NCBI RefSeq assembly: GCF_016860545.1
Contig: NZ_BNEB01000005.1
Coordinates: 2,666,001 to 2,730,000 of the forward strand
Origin: Streptomyces asoensis
Lineage (GTDB): Bacteria > Actinomycetota > Actinomycetes > Streptomycetales > Streptomycetaceae
Reading direction: 5' to 3'
Length of the DNA stretch: 64,000 nt
Shown: positions 37,832 through 46,702 of the stretch, in pieces
How the letters are laid out: every line of letters begins with the position of its first letter
How positions within the stretch are numbered: the first letter of the stretch is position 1
Program-made: the position numbers and the translations under genes
The notes under the pieces: model-generated
Database searches by the model: none
The model's input: the letters and a program-made list of their open reading frames with translations, nothing else
What the model was told of the DNA's origin: nothing

Positions 37832-38287
37832 TCACGACGAGTGCCCCGATTTTGCGGGCTTCTCGCCCTTCGAGGACGTCGTCGAGGAGGACGGTTCGGG
37901 TTCGACGTAGAGGATCTTGGACTTCATGTGGGCCCGGGTCTGCGCGCCGATCCAGGCCAGCGTGCCCACCAGCAGCGTGATCGCGAAGGCCCTGGGGTTG
38001 AACAGGGTCGTGTTCTTGAACGCGGCCATGAAGACGAACAGCAGCAGGATCTGCGTCGTGTAGAGCATGAGGCCCATGCCCTGGAACAGGTGCGGAAGCG
38101 ATTTCGCGGTGCGCTGGAGGACGTAGAGCCCGAGACCCATGAAGGCGAGCACCACCACCGTCGCGACGACGGCTCCGACGATCCCCTTGCCGCCCGCGAC
38201 CACGCCGCTGACGACGGCGGCGACAGCACCGACGGCGACAGTGGGCACGGCGGCCTGGGCCAGGATCCGGACGTCATTGGACGGCAT
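37832..38287 (-). CDS. atpI: ATP synthase-associated membrane protein AtpI
   Basis: This 151-residue protein starts at ATG 38287 (MPSNDVRILAQ; GGAG eight bases upstream). Four hydrophobic segments lie at about residues 12-32, 38-56, 70-95 and 100-118. The tail is charged and Ser-rich (EPEPSSSTTSSKGEKPAKSG). First gene of the atp operon, as in other streptomycetes; AtpI proteins help c-ring assembly or Mg2+ supply. It is separated from atpB by 225 bp with no gene seen. A Rex-like operator lies about 140 bp upstream. Confidence 0.88.
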   Translation of the reverse strand: MPSNDVRILAQAAVPTVAVGAVAAVVSGVVAGGKGIVGAVVATVVVLAFMGLGLYVLQRTAKSLPHLFQGMGLMLYTTQILLLFVFMAAFKNTTLFNPRAFAITLLVGTLAWIGAQTRAHMKSKILYVEPEPSSSTTSSKGEKPAKSGHSS

Positions 38288-38426
38288 GGCGGCAACTCCG
38301 CTTTCAAAAGGGGGCAGGGTGTCGTCATGGACGAGCGTAGTCCCGGTTCGAGGGGCGAAAGAACTCACGCCTGCCTCGCTCCGACGGACCCTCGCACTGG
38401 GGCCCTTCGGTTGTGTTCGGGGTTCT

Positions 38427-38442
38427 CGTGAACCGTATCACA
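38427..38442 (-). promoter_or_regulatory. Rex-like operator upstream of the ATP synthase operon
   Basis: On the minus strand the 16-mer TGTGATACGGTTCACG matches the redox regulator Rex consensus TGTGAACGCGTTCACA in 11 positions, including both conserved half-site cores TGTGA and GTTCAC. It stands about 140 bases before atpI. Rex senses the NADH/NAD+ ratio and controls respiratory genes in Streptomyces. TAGTTT just upstream could be a -10 element, with the operator at the start of the transcript. Confidence 0.6.
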
Positions 38443-38480
38443 AACTATTTGATGAGGTCTTTACCTGGCAGGTGTGCCTG

Positions 38481-38502
38481 CTGTCACACATGAGAGTGAC
38501 AG
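38481..38502. promoter_or_regulatory. Inverted repeat in the atp upstream region
   Basis: CTGTCAC and GTGACAG (38481-38487, 38496-38502) form a perfect 7-base inverted repeat with an 8-base loop, about 200 bases before atpI. It is adjacent to GCAGG-TGTG-CCTGC (38469-38482). It may be an additional operator or the terminator of the gene upstream (stop 38592). Confidence 0.4.
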
Positions 38503-38591
38503 TGCGCGTCTGTGCGGGATCCAGAGGGTCTTGTCTGGTATTGGGGGTCTTTGCCCACCCCGCACTGTCCCACGAGTTGGCAATGCTCTAG

Positions 38592-39980
38592 TCAGATTCT
38601 TACCTTGGAACTGCGCCTGCCGCCGATCGCCGTGGCCCCGTTCGCCCCGGTCACCCCCACCGTCACAGGGGCCTGGCCCCCGGCGGGAGCGCCGGCCCCG
38701 TCGGGCTCCACGGCGTCCGCAGGGGCATGCGGACCGGCGTCCGGACCGTACTGCCCGGCGGACACCGCGGACCGCTCCACGGCGGCCGTGGCGGCGGCTG
38801 TGGCGGCGGCCCTGCGGCGCCGGTAGCGCGGCGGGACGAAGGCCTCGGCCCAGCGCGGGGCACGCGGCCGGAAGCGCGGCAGCAGAAGCAGCGCCAGGCC
38901 GATCGCGCTCAGAATCACGACACCGAGGACGATCCACATGGAGGCCGCGTTGACGGAGTAGGTCAGCGCCCCGAACGCGATCAGCGCCGACCAGAAGTAC
39001 ATGATCAGCACCGCGCGGCTGTGCGAGTGCCCGATCTCCAGCAGCCGGTGGTGCAGATGCCCGCGGTCCGCGGCGAACGGCGACTGACCGCGCCAGGTGC
39101 GGCGCACGATCGCCAGGATCAGGTCGGCGGCGGGGATCGCGATGATCGTCAGCGGCATCAGCAGCGGGATGTAGACGGGCACCATCTGGTGCACCGCGTT
39201 GCGCTCGGAACCGGAGAACAGCCGCATGATGTCCGGATCGACCTGTCCGGTGACGGAGATCGCGCCCGCCGCGAGCACCAGCCCGATGAGCATCGAGCCG
39301 GAGTCCCCCATGAAGATCCGCGCGGGATGCATGTTGTGCGGCAGGAAGCCCAGGCACATGCCCATCAGGATCGCCGCGAACAGCGTCGCCGGAGCGGCAG
39401 CCTCGATGCCGTACGAGTACCAGATGCGGTAGGCGTACATGAAGAACGCCGCCGAGGCGATGCACACCATGCCGGCCGCGAGACCGTCGAGGCCGTCCAC
39501 GAAGTTGACCGCGTTGATGGTGATGACCACCAGCGCGACCGTCAGCAGGGTGCCCTGCCACTGGGTCAGCGCGACCGTGCCGACCCAGGGCACCGGCAGC
39601 CACAGGATCGTCAGACCCTGCATGACCATGACGCCGGCCGCGATCATCTGGCCGCCCAGCTTGATCAGGGCGTCGATCTCGAACTTGTCGTCCAGGACGC
39701 CGATCAGCCAGATCAGCGCGGCCCCCGAGAGCAGGGCGCGCGGCTCGTTCGACTTCTCGAAGACCTCGTTCAGGTTGGTGAGGTGATCGGCGACCAGCAG
39801 GCCGGCGCACAGGCCGAAGAACATGGCGATCCCGCCGAGCCGCGGAGTGGGTTCCCGGTGCACGTCACGGGCCCTGATCTCCGGCATCGCCCCGGCCACG
39901 ATCGCGAACTTCCGTACCGGCCCTGTCAGCAGATACGTCACCGCGGCCGTGATGCAGAGCGTCAGCAGGTATTCACGCAC
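38592..39980 (-). CDS. WecA/TagO-type undecaprenyl-phosphate sugar-1-phosphate transferase
   Basis: This 462-residue polytopic enzyme of the MraY/WecA family transfers a UDP-sugar phosphate to undecaprenyl phosphate, the first step of teichoic acid or other cell-wall glycopolymer synthesis. About 11 membrane helices are seen. Family motifs are present: PTPRLGGIAMF, DDKFEID (catalytic Asp pair), NAVNFVDGLDGLA and HLHHRLL. The last 80 residues are a low-complexity cytosolic tail (Ala, Gly, Arg). The start is GTG 39980 with GGGGAAG upstream. It immediately precedes the atp operon but is set off from it by 304 bp. Confidence 0.9.
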   Translation of the reverse strand: MREYLLTLCITAAVTYLLTGPVRKFAIVAGAMPEIRARDVHREPTPRLGGIAMFFGLCAGLLVADHLTNLNEVFEKSNEPRALLSGAALIWLIGVLDDKFEIDALIKLGGQMIAAGVMVMQGLTILWLPVPWVGTVALTQWQGTLLTVALVVITINAVNFVDGLDGLAAGMVCIASAAFFMYAYRIWYSYGIEAAAPATLFAAILMGMCLGFLPHNMHPARIFMGDSGSMLIGLVLAAGAISVTGQVDPDIMRLFSGSERNAVHQMVPVYIPLLMPLTIIAIPAADLILAIVRRTWRGQSPFAADRGHLHHRLLEIGHSHSRAVLIMYFWSALIAFGALTYSVNAASMWIVLGVVILSAIGLALLLLPRFRPRAPRWAEAFVPPRYRRRRAAATAAATAAVERSAVSAGQYGPDAGPHAPADAVEPDGAGAPAGGQAPVTVGVTGANGATAIGGRRSSKVRI

Positions 39981-40154
39981 GGGCTTCCCCACAGGTCTCG
40001 CTGGCCATCTCAGTCCCACACCCTAGCGATCGACTGCCGCACGGCGCATATGTGTGAGGACTGCCGGGTAGTGACGATGGTTTCACGTGAGGCTGTGCGC
40101 GTGGACGTTCAGGGGGCGCGCGGGAGGGCGCGTCCCGGGGACGCCTACCCCGGA

Positions 40155-41417
40155 TCAGGCCGGATACGGCGGGAACGCCCCGGTAAGTTCCCGCACCTCC
40201 TCCCGGATCCTGCGGCTGTCGGTCGCGCCCCGCAGCACCCCCGCCAGCAGTGCCGCGACCCGCGCCATCTCCGCCTCCCGCATGCCCTGCGTGGTCAGCG
40301 CGGCGGTGCCCAGGCGCAGGCCGCGCGCGTGGGCGGCGGTGACGTCGGCACCGCCCACGTGCGGCAGGGCACAGCAGTCCAGCACCATCCCGGCGGCCGC
40401 GAGCAGCCCGCGCGCCGTGCGCCCGTCGACGCCGAGCGGCGCCGGGTCGGCGATGACGACGTGGGTGTCCGTGCCCCCGGTGGTGACGCGCAGCCCCTCC
40501 GCCTCCAGGGCCGCCGCGAGCACCCTCGCGTTGGCGACCACCTGATGGGCGTACACGGTGAACGCCGGCGCCGCCGCCTCCCCGAACGCGACCGCCTTCG
40601 CGGCGATCGTGTGCATCTGGGCCCCGCCCTGAGTGAACGGGAAGACCGCCCGGTCCACCCGCTCGGCGAGCTCGGCGCCGCACAGCAGCATCCCGCCGCG
40701 CGGCCCGCGCAGCACCTTGTGCGTGGTGGCGCAGACGATGTCGGCGTACGGCACCGGGCTCGGCGCCGCTCCCCCGGCGACGAGCCCGATGGGGTGCGCG
40801 GCGTCGGCGATCAGGTACGCGCCGGTCTCGTCGGCGACCGCCCGGAAGAAGGCGTAGTCGATGTGGCGGGGATAGGCGATGGACCCGCACACGATCGCCT
40901 TGGGCCGGCGGCTGCGGGCCAGCGTGCGGACCTGGTCGTGGTCGATGAGGCCGGTCTCGCCGTCCACCCCGTAGGGGACGAAGTCGAACCAGCGGCCGGA
41001 GAAGTTCGCGGGCGAGCCGTGCGTGAGGTGGCCGCCGTCCGCGAGGCCCAGGGCCAGGACGGTGTCCCCGGGCCGCAGCAGCGCCGCGTAGGCGGCCAGC
41101 ACGGCCGAGGAACCCGAGTGCGCCTGCACGTTGGCGTGCTCCGCGGCGAACAGCGACTTGGCCCGCTCGACGGCGGTCCGCTCGGCGACGTCGACGATCT
41201 CGCAGCCGCCGTGGTGCCGCGAGCCCGGATAGCCCTCCGCGTACTTGTTGGCCAGGGACGAGCCGAGGGCGGCGAGCACCGCGGGCGAGGTGAAGTTCTC
41301 GGCGGCGATCAGCTGGAGCGTCGAAGCCTGCCGCTCCCGCTCCCCGAGCAGGATCCCGGCCATCTCGGGGTCCTGTCCGCGCAGGACGTCGGTCTCGGGG
41401 GCATGGGTGACCGACAT
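40155..41417 (-). CDS. glyA: Serine hydroxymethyltransferase (second-copy type)
   Basis: This 420-residue PLP enzyme interconverts serine and glycine with tetrahydrofolate. The PLP lysine is Lys234 in ATTHKVLRGPRGG, Asp205 (DAAH) holds the cofactor ring, and NKYAEGYPGSRHHGG and HGGHLTHG are intact. Several usual residues differ (AAHPIGLVAGG where most have MAHFAGLVAAG), which suits a paralogue rather than the housekeeping copy. From memory this position is held by a second glyA gene in S. coelicolor. The start is ATG 41417, with GGAG seven bases upstream. Confidence 0.85.
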   Translation of the reverse strand: MSVTHAPETDVLRGQDPEMAGILLGERERQASTLQLIAAENFTSPAVLAALGSSLANKYAEGYPGSRHHGGCEIVDVAERTAVERAKSLFAAEHANVQAHSGSSAVLAAYAALLRPGDTVLALGLADGGHLTHGSPANFSGRWFDFVPYGVDGETGLIDHDQVRTLARSRRPKAIVCGSIAYPRHIDYAFFRAVADETGAYLIADAAHPIGLVAGGAAPSPVPYADIVCATTHKVLRGPRGGMLLCGAELAERVDRAVFPFTQGGAQMHTIAAKAVAFGEAAAPAFTVYAHQVVANARVLAAALEAEGLRVTTGGTDTHVVIADPAPLGVDGRTARGLLAAAGMVLDCCALPHVGGADVTAAHARGLRLGTAALTTQGMREAEMARVAALLAGVLRGATDSRRIREEVRELTGAFPPYPA

Positions 41418-41564
41418 GGTGGACTCCGGGCGTCGACGGTGACGTACGTCCAATGTAGGCCCGGGGTCGACGGTGCGCGCGGTCTCGGCGCCCCCGGGAA
41501 GGACCCCGGACAGGGCGGTGCGCACCGCGGCCGCGCCCGCGCGTGGGCACGGGTGGTGCGGGGC

Positions 41565-42242
41565 CTACGTCCTCGCCGGGACCCCCGTCAGCGCCGTGAC
41601 GACCGGGTCCAGCGCCTGGTGTATCTCGTCGCCGATGGAGCGGAAGAACGGCAGGGGCGCCCCGTACGGGTCGTAGACCTCGTCCGCCTCCAGGGTCGGG
41701 GCCAGCAGCCACCCCCGCAGCGCGGCCGCCGCGCGGACCAGGGCCCGGGCGCGCATCACCACGCCCTCGTCCACCGGGGGCAGGGTCGCCGGGTCGATGG
41801 CGTTCACCAGGCGGGTGAACTCCTTCAGGGTGAAGGTGCGCAGGCCCGCCGAGTGGCCCATCGAGATGACCTGCGCGCGGTGGTCGCGCGTCGCCGTCAG
41901 GACCAGGTCGGCCATGATGACGTGCTCGTCGAGGAGCTCACGGCCGGTGAACCCGCCGGCGTCCGCGCCGAAGTCGGCCAGCACGGTCTCCGCGTTGGCC
42001 TCCATCGGGGCGCCCTCGTGGCCCCAGGTGCCCGCGCTCTCCACGATCAGCCCCCCGCCCAGCACCCCGAGCCGCTGCGACACGAAATGCCGCGTCAGCC
42101 GCTCGGTGATCGGCGAGCGGCAGACGTTGCCGGTGCTGACGTGGAGGATGCGGAAGGTGTCGCGCGGAAACCCGAACGTCGTCGTCTGTTCCGCGGCACG
42201 GTCCCCGTTGCCTATGCCACGCCCCGCGTCAGGGGCTGTCAA
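41565..42242 (-). CDS. Low-molecular-weight tyrosine phosphatase-like protein with Ser in place of the catalytic Cys
   Basis: This 225-residue protein starts at TTG 42242, overlapping the stop of the preceding gene as TTGA, with GAGGTG six bases upstream. The phosphate-loop reads V-S36-T-G-N-V-C41-R42-S-P; in active enzymes the first residue is the nucleophilic cysteine (C-x5-R), here encoded by AGC serine. The arginine and the DPY acid loop (YDPYGAPL) remain. It may be a phosphate-binding pseudophosphatase. It is coupled to the threonylcarbamoyl-AMP synthase gene. Confidence 0.8.
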   Translation of the reverse strand: MTAPDAGRGIGNGDRAAEQTTTFGFPRDTFRILHVSTGNVCRSPITERLTRHFVSQRLGVLGGGLIVESAGTWGHEGAPMEANAETVLADFGADAGGFTGRELLDEHVIMADLVLTATRDHRAQVISMGHSAGLRTFTLKEFTRLVNAIDPATLPPVDEGVVMRARALVRAAAALRGWLLAPTLEADEVYDPYGAPLPFFRSIGDEIHQALDPVVTALTGVPART

Positions 42243-42886
42243 TTCGCCACCTCGAGGTCGGGTACGACCTTCCGCAGCTCGTCCGCGGAGATCGCGCCCG
42301 CCCGCAGCAGCAGCGGCACCTCCCGGCTGACGTCGACGATCGAGGAAGGCACGTTGCCGGGGGTCGGACCGCCGTCGAGGTAGACGGAGACGGAGTCGCC
42401 GAGCATCTCCTGGGCGTAGTCGCAGTTCTCCGGCGCCGGGTGGCCGGTGAGGTTGGCGGAGGAGACCGCCATCGGGCCGACCTCCGTCAGCAGCTCGATG
42501 GCGACCGGGTGCAGCGGCATGCGCACGGCGACCGTGCCGCGGGTGTCGCCCAGGTCCCACTGGAGCGACGGCTGGTGCTTGGCGACCAGCGTCAGCGCGC
42601 CCGGCCAGAACGCGTCGACCAGTTCCCAGGCCAGCTCGGAGAAGTCCGTGACGAGGCCGTGCAGCGTGTTCGGGGAGCCGATGAGCACGGGGGTGGGCAT
42701 GTTGCGGCCCCGGCCCTTGGCGTCGAGGAGGTCGGCTACGGCCTCCGAGGAGAACGCGTCGGCGCCGATGCCGTACACCGTGTCGGTCGGGAGGACCACG
42801 AGCTCGCCACGGCGGACGGCGGACGCGGCCTCGCGCAGACCGGTCACCCGGTCGGTCGCGTCATTGGTGTCGTATCGCCGTGCCAT
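42239..42886 (-). CDS. L-threonylcarbamoyladenylate synthase
   Basis: This 215-residue YrdC/Sua5-domain enzyme makes threonylcarbamoyl-AMP for the t6A tRNA modification. Visible family motifs are LPTDTVYGIGADAF, KGRGRNMPTPVLI (the usual KxR substrate-binding region), AVRMPLHP and SSANLTGHPAP. The C-terminal Sua5 domain is absent, so it is the short TsaC-like form. The order prfA-prmC-this gene is common in actinobacteria. It overlaps the phosphatase-like gene downstream by four bases. Confidence 0.92.
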   Translation of the reverse strand: MARRYDTNDATDRVTGLREAASAVRRGELVVLPTDTVYGIGADAFSSEAVADLLDAKGRGRNMPTPVLIGSPNTLHGLVTDFSELAWELVDAFWPGALTLVAKHQPSLQWDLGDTRGTVAVRMPLHPVAIELLTEVGPMAVSSANLTGHPAPENCDYAQEMLGDSVSVYLDGGPTPGNVPSSIVDVSREVPLLLRAGAISADELRKVVPDLEVAN

Positions 42887-42942
42887 CTAGCGGGCCTCCT
42901 CGTACACGTACTGCTGCGGGTCGGAAGTGGGGTGGGGGGTGC

Positions 42943-43788
42943 TCACGGCGTCGCCCGGCGGGCGGTCGCGAAGCGCGGACGGTTGTTGAGGTCGGGGTGG
43001 TCGGCCGCGTCGGCCCAGCCCCGCTCCTCGGTGAAGATCCACGGCACCTGGCCGCCCTGGGTGTCGGCGTGCTCGATGACGACGACCCCGCCGGGGCGCA
43101 GCAGCCGGTGCGCGGTGCGCTCGATGCCGCGGATCAGGTCGAGGCCGTCCTCCCCCGAGAACAGGGCGAGCTCCGGGTCGTAGTCACGGGCCTCGGGGGC
43201 GACGTACTCCCACTCCGTCAGCGGGATGTACGGAGGGTTGGAGATGACCAGGTCGACCTGGCCGTCGAGGTCGCGGAAGGCGTCGAGGGCGTCGCCCTGA
43301 CGCAGGTCGACCCTGGACCCCTCCATGTTCTTGCGCGTCCAGCGCAGGGCGTCCTCGGACAGCTCCACGGCGTGCACGCGCGAGCGCGGCACCTCCTGGG
43401 CGAGGGCGAGCGCGATGGCGCCGCTGCCGGTGCACAGGTCGACGATGCGGGGCTCGACGACGTCCATCGCGCGGACGGCGTCTATGGCCCACCCGACCAC
43501 CGACTCCGTCTCGGGGCGCGGTACGAAGACGCCGGGGCCGACCTGGAGCTCCAGGTACCGGAAGAAGGCCCGCCCGGTGATGTGCTGGAGCGGCTCACGC
43601 TGCTCGCGCCGGGCGATGACCTCCCAGTAGCGGGCGTCGAAGTCGGAGTTCTTCACGGAATGGAGTTCACCGCGCTTCACGCCGTGCACGAACGCGGCGA
43701 GCTCCTCCGCGTCGTTGCGCGGCGAGGGCACGCCGGCGTCGGCCAGCCGCTGGGTGGCCTGGGCCACCTCCGCGAGCAGCAGGTTCAC
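42943..43788 (-). CDS. prmC: Release-factor glutamine methyltransferase PrmC (HemK)
   Basis: This 281-residue SAM-dependent enzyme methylates the GGQ glutamine of RF1 and RF2. The helical N-terminal domain (1-75) binds the release factor. The catalytic domain has VDLCTGSGAIALALA (SAM loop) and the NPPY motif in ISNPPYIPL. Its substrate RF1 is encoded 45 bp upstream, so enzyme and target are co-expressed. Start ATG 43788. Confidence 0.96.
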   Translation of the reverse strand: MNLLLAEVAQATQRLADAGVPSPRNDAEELAAFVHGVKRGELHSVKNSDFDARYWEVIARREQREPLQHITGRAFFRYLELQVGPGVFVPRPETESVVGWAIDAVRAMDVVEPRIVDLCTGSGAIALALAQEVPRSRVHAVELSEDALRWTRKNMEGSRVDLRQGDALDAFRDLDGQVDLVISNPPYIPLTEWEYVAPEARDYDPELALFSGEDGLDLIRGIERTAHRLLRPGGVVVIEHADTQGGQVPWIFTEERGWADAADHPDLNNRPRFATARRATP

Positions 43789-43833
43789 GCAAGTCCTCCG
43801 TGTCGTCCTCGTCGTGCGTACGTCCTACAGCGT

Positions 43834-44910
43834 CTACGCGGCCGCGAGCTTGGCGGCCGAGTCCGCGTCGACGCAGGCCTGGATCACCGCGTCGAGGTCG
43901 CCGTCCAGGACCTGGTCCAGGTTGTACGACTTGAATCCCACGCGGTGGTCCGAGATGCGGTTCTCCGGGAAGTTGTACGTGCGGATCTTCTCGGAGCGGT
44001 CGACGGTGCGGACCTGGCTGCGGCGGGCGTCGGCGGCCTCCCGCTCCGCTTCCTCCTGCGCCGCCGCGAGCAGCCTGGAGCGCAGGATACGCATCGCCTG
44101 CTCCTTGTTCTGAAGCTGGCTCTTCTCGTTCTGGCAGGAGGCGACGACTCCGGTGGGAATGTGCGTGATGCGCACGGCGGAGTCGGTGGTGTTCACGGAC
44201 TGCCCGCCGGGCCCGGAGGACCGGTAGACGTCGATGCGGAGGTCGTTGGCGTTGATCTCGACCTCGACCTCCTCGGCCTCCGGCGTCACCAGCACACCGG
44301 CCGCGGAGGTGTGGATCCGCCCCTGGGACTCCGTGGCGGGCACGCGCTGCACCCGGTGCACGCCGCCTTCGTACTTCAGGCGCGCCCAGACGCCCTGTCC
44401 GGGCTCGGTGGCGCCCTGTCCGCCCTTGGTCTTCACCGCGACCTGGACGTCCTTGTAGCCGCCCAGCTCGGACTCCGTCGAGTCGATGATCTCGGTCTTC
44501 CAGCCGACGCGCTCGGCGTACCGCAGGTACATGCGCAGCAGGTCGCCGGCGAACAGCGCCGACTCGTCGCCGCCCGCGCCCGCCTTGATCTCGAGGATGA
44601 CGTCCTTGTCGTCGGACGGGTCGCGCGGCACGAGCAGCAGCCGCAGCTTCTCCGTCAGCTCCTCGCGCTGCTTCTCCAGCTCCTTGACCTCGGCGACGAA
44701 GTCGGGATCGTCGGCGGCGAACTCGCGCGCCGTCTCGATGTCGTCGCCCGTCTGCTTCCAGGAGCGGTACGTGCCGACGATGGGGGTCAGCTCGGCGTAG
44801 CGCTTGTTCAGCTTGCGCGCGTTGGCCTGGTCGCTGTGGACCGACGGGTCGGCGAGCTTCTTCTCCAGGTCGGCGTGCTCTCCGAGCAACTCCTCGACGG
44901 CCTCGAACAT
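43834..44910 (-). CDS. prfA: Peptide chain release factor 1
   Basis: This 358-residue RF1 recognises UAA and UAG. The stop-codon recognition tripeptide PAT is in VQRVPATESQGR, and the peptidyl hydrolysis motif GGQ in SSGPGGQSVN. The start is ATG 44910 (MFEAVEELL); the longer frame to 44991 is not supported. It lies between rpmE and prmC in a translation-related group. Confidence 0.97.
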   Translation of the reverse strand: MFEAVEELLGEHADLEKKLADPSVHSDQANARKLNKRYAELTPIVGTYRSWKQTGDDIETAREFAADDPDFVAEVKELEKQREELTEKLRLLLVPRDPSDDKDVILEIKAGAGGDESALFAGDLLRMYLRYAERVGWKTEIIDSTESELGGYKDVQVAVKTKGGQGATEPGQGVWARLKYEGGVHRVQRVPATESQGRIHTSAAGVLVTPEAEEVEVEINANDLRIDVYRSSGPGGQSVNTTDSAVRITHIPTGVVASCQNEKSQLQNKEQAMRILRSRLLAAAQEEAEREAADARRSQVRTVDRSEKIRTYNFPENRISDHRVGFKSYNLDQVLDGDLDAVIQACVDADSAAKLAAA

Positions 44911-45018
44911 GGTGGGCTCCTGAATGACGAACGTGGGGGAAGGGCGGGCGACCAAAAACGCCGGTCCCGGCGTGCCCCTGGGCGGGGACACTGCCGTGGA
45001 CCGGCGAAGAGGGGCTCG

Positions 45019-45243
45019 CTACTTCTTGGAGCCGGCAGCAGCCTTGCCGAAGCGGGCCTCGAAGCGGGCCACACGGCCACCGGTGTCGAGGATCTTCTGC
45101 TTGCCCGTGTAGAACGGGTGGCACTCGGAGCAGACGTCGGCGCGGATGGAACCGCTCTCGATCGTGCTGCGGGTGGTGAACGACGCGCCACAGGTGCAGC
45201 TGACCTGGGTCTCGACGTACTCGGGGTGGATGTCGCGCTTCAA
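45019..45243 (-). CDS. rpmE: 50S ribosomal protein L31 (zinc-binding form)
   Basis: This 74-residue protein starts MKRDIHPEYVET. Zinc ligands are visible as Cys16 (SCTCG reading) and Cys18 with the CSEC pair at about 38-41, so this is the C+ form rather than the zinc-free paralogue made under zinc limitation. The end is Lys-rich (GSKK). It precedes prfA by 108 bp. Confidence 0.95.
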   Translation of the reverse strand: MKRDIHPEYVETQVSCTCGASFTTRSTIESGSIRADVCSECHPFYTGKQKILDTGGRVARFEARFGKAAAGSKK

Positions 45244-45393
45244 GGTGTCTCCTAGTTTCGGGAGGGCGCCGGGTCGCTGCCGCGGGATACGGCAAACGTG
45301 AACCGGAGCCGACGTACCAGTCTGCCAGGACTGGCCGCATCCCCCAAAACCGGGGGGCGGGGCGATCTATTCCCCGGGGCCCCGACGAGCCCC

Positions 45394-46533
45394 TCAGGAC
45401 GACGTCACGACCCCTGCCGCCTCGCCCGTGGCGGTGCCCTCGGTGGCCGCCTTCGGGATGGCCCGGTCGTTCTTCAGGGCCGTCCAGACCTGCTTGGCCT
45501 TCGCCTCGGCGACGATGACCCGGTTGAGGTTGGACGGGTCGTACCGGACCGGCATCGTGACCATGTTCATGTTGGCGGCGCTGATGCCCTTGAGCCCGTT
45601 CGCGAAGGACATCAGGGAGTTCAGCGAGCCGAGCCGGGAGTCGGCCGTGACGGCCTTGGTCGCGGTGTCGGCGAGGTCGTACAGCTTGGTGCCGCTCGTG
45701 AAGAGGCCGACGTGCTTGACCTGGTTGACGAGCGCCTTGACGAAGGCCTGCTGGAGCTGGATGCGGCCGAGGTCGGAGCCGTCGCCGACGCCGTGCCGGG
45801 TGCGGACCAGGCCGAGGGCCTGCTCGCCGGTGAGGGTGTGCGTGCCGGCCTTGAGCCGGAGGTGGCTGTCGGGGTCGTCGATCGCCTTGGTCGTGGTGAC
45901 CCGGACGCCGCCGAGCTCGTCGATGAGCTTCTCGAAGCCGGAGAAGTCCACCTCGAGGTAATGGTCCATACGGATGCCGCTGATGGATTCGACCGTCTTC
46001 ACGGCGCAGGCCGCGCCGCCCGTCGAGTACGCCGAGTTGAACATCACGCCGGAGGCCGCGTCGTGCGTGGTGCCGTGGGTGTCGGTGCAGGCGGGGCGGT
46101 CTATGAGCGTGTCGCGGGGTATGGAGACCACGCTGGCCTTCCTGTGGCCCTCGTACACGTGGATGACCATCGCGGTGTCCGAGCGGGCACTGCCGTCGTC
46201 CGTGCCGCCGCCGAGCTTCTTGTTGGTGCCGGAGCGGGTGTCCGAGCCGAGCACGAGGATGTTCTCGGAGCCGTTGTCGACCTTGGTCGGCCGGTCGGTG
46301 CCCAGGGCCTGGTCGATGTCGACGCTCTTGATGTTGCCGTTGAGCTTGAAGTAGAGGTAGCCGACGCCGGTGCCGCCCAGCACGAGGACACCCGCGGCTG
46401 TCCACGCTGCGATCAGCACCCCCTTGCGGCGGCCACGCTGTCTGCGGTGGCGCGGACCGTCGCTGCCGGTCGCCCCGCTCGTTGTGCCGGCGTCACCCGG
46501 GGTTCCGGGCTCCGGCGTGCTCTCGGCGGCCAT
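45394..46533 (-). CDS. LytR-CpsA-Psr (LCP) family cell-wall glycopolymer ligase
   Basis: This 379-residue protein has a 35-residue basic cytosolic N-terminus, one membrane helix at about 39-62 (VLIAAWTAAGVLVLGGTGVGYLY) and an outer LCP domain from about 85. Conserved LCP features are LGSDTRSG, RSDTAMVIH, SVVSIPRDT and GLVRTRHG. LCP enzymes attach undecaprenyl-linked polymers such as teichoic acids to peptidoglycan. The WecA-type transferase at 38.6 kb may begin such a polymer. The start is ATG 46533. Confidence 0.92.
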   Translation of the reverse strand: MAAESTPEPGTPGDAGTTSGATGSDGPRHRRQRGRRKGVLIAAWTAAGVLVLGGTGVGYLYFKLNGNIKSVDIDQALGTDRPTKVDNGSENILVLGSDTRSGTNKKLGGGTDDGSARSDTAMVIHVYEGHRKASVVSIPRDTLIDRPACTDTHGTTHDAASGVMFNSAYSTGGAACAVKTVESISGIRMDHYLEVDFSGFEKLIDELGGVRVTTTKAIDDPDSHLRLKAGTHTLTGEQALGLVRTRHGVGDGSDLGRIQLQQAFVKALVNQVKHVGLFTSGTKLYDLADTATKAVTADSRLGSLNSLMSFANGLKGISAANMNMVTMPVRYDPSNLNRVIVAEAKAKQVWTALKNDRAIPKAATEGTATGEAAGVVTSS

Positions 46534-46617
46534 GTGCTCCTCTGTTCTCGTACAACCTCACCATCGTCACTCCGCCAGGTCAGACGGGGAAACTCGGGAC
46601 AGGGTTGCACAACGCGT

Positions 46618-46646
46618 CGTGCCCGGTCCGCGGTGGACCGGGCACG
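46618..46646. terminator. Terminator downstream of the secreted protease gene
   Basis: Perfect 12-base arms (46618-46629, 46635-46646) flank a 5-base loop. It follows the protease stop at 46703 and precedes the LCP gene. Confidence 0.8.
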
Positions 46647-46702
46647 CTGCGTGACACGGGTGAGCGGGGTCTACCCCGGCTCACCTGCGCGTTCGGCCGG
46701 AC

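Noticed and set aside
38727..42383. A 1218-codon + strand frame across the WecA-type, glyA and phosphatase-like genes
   Set aside because: It crosses several well-supported minus-strand genes and encodes His/Arg/Gly-rich sequence typical of antisense frames.
43667..46405. A 912-codon minus-strand frame across prmC, prfA, rpmE and the LCP gene
   Set aside because: It is an out-of-frame reading of real genes, Arg/Gly/Pro-rich without domains.
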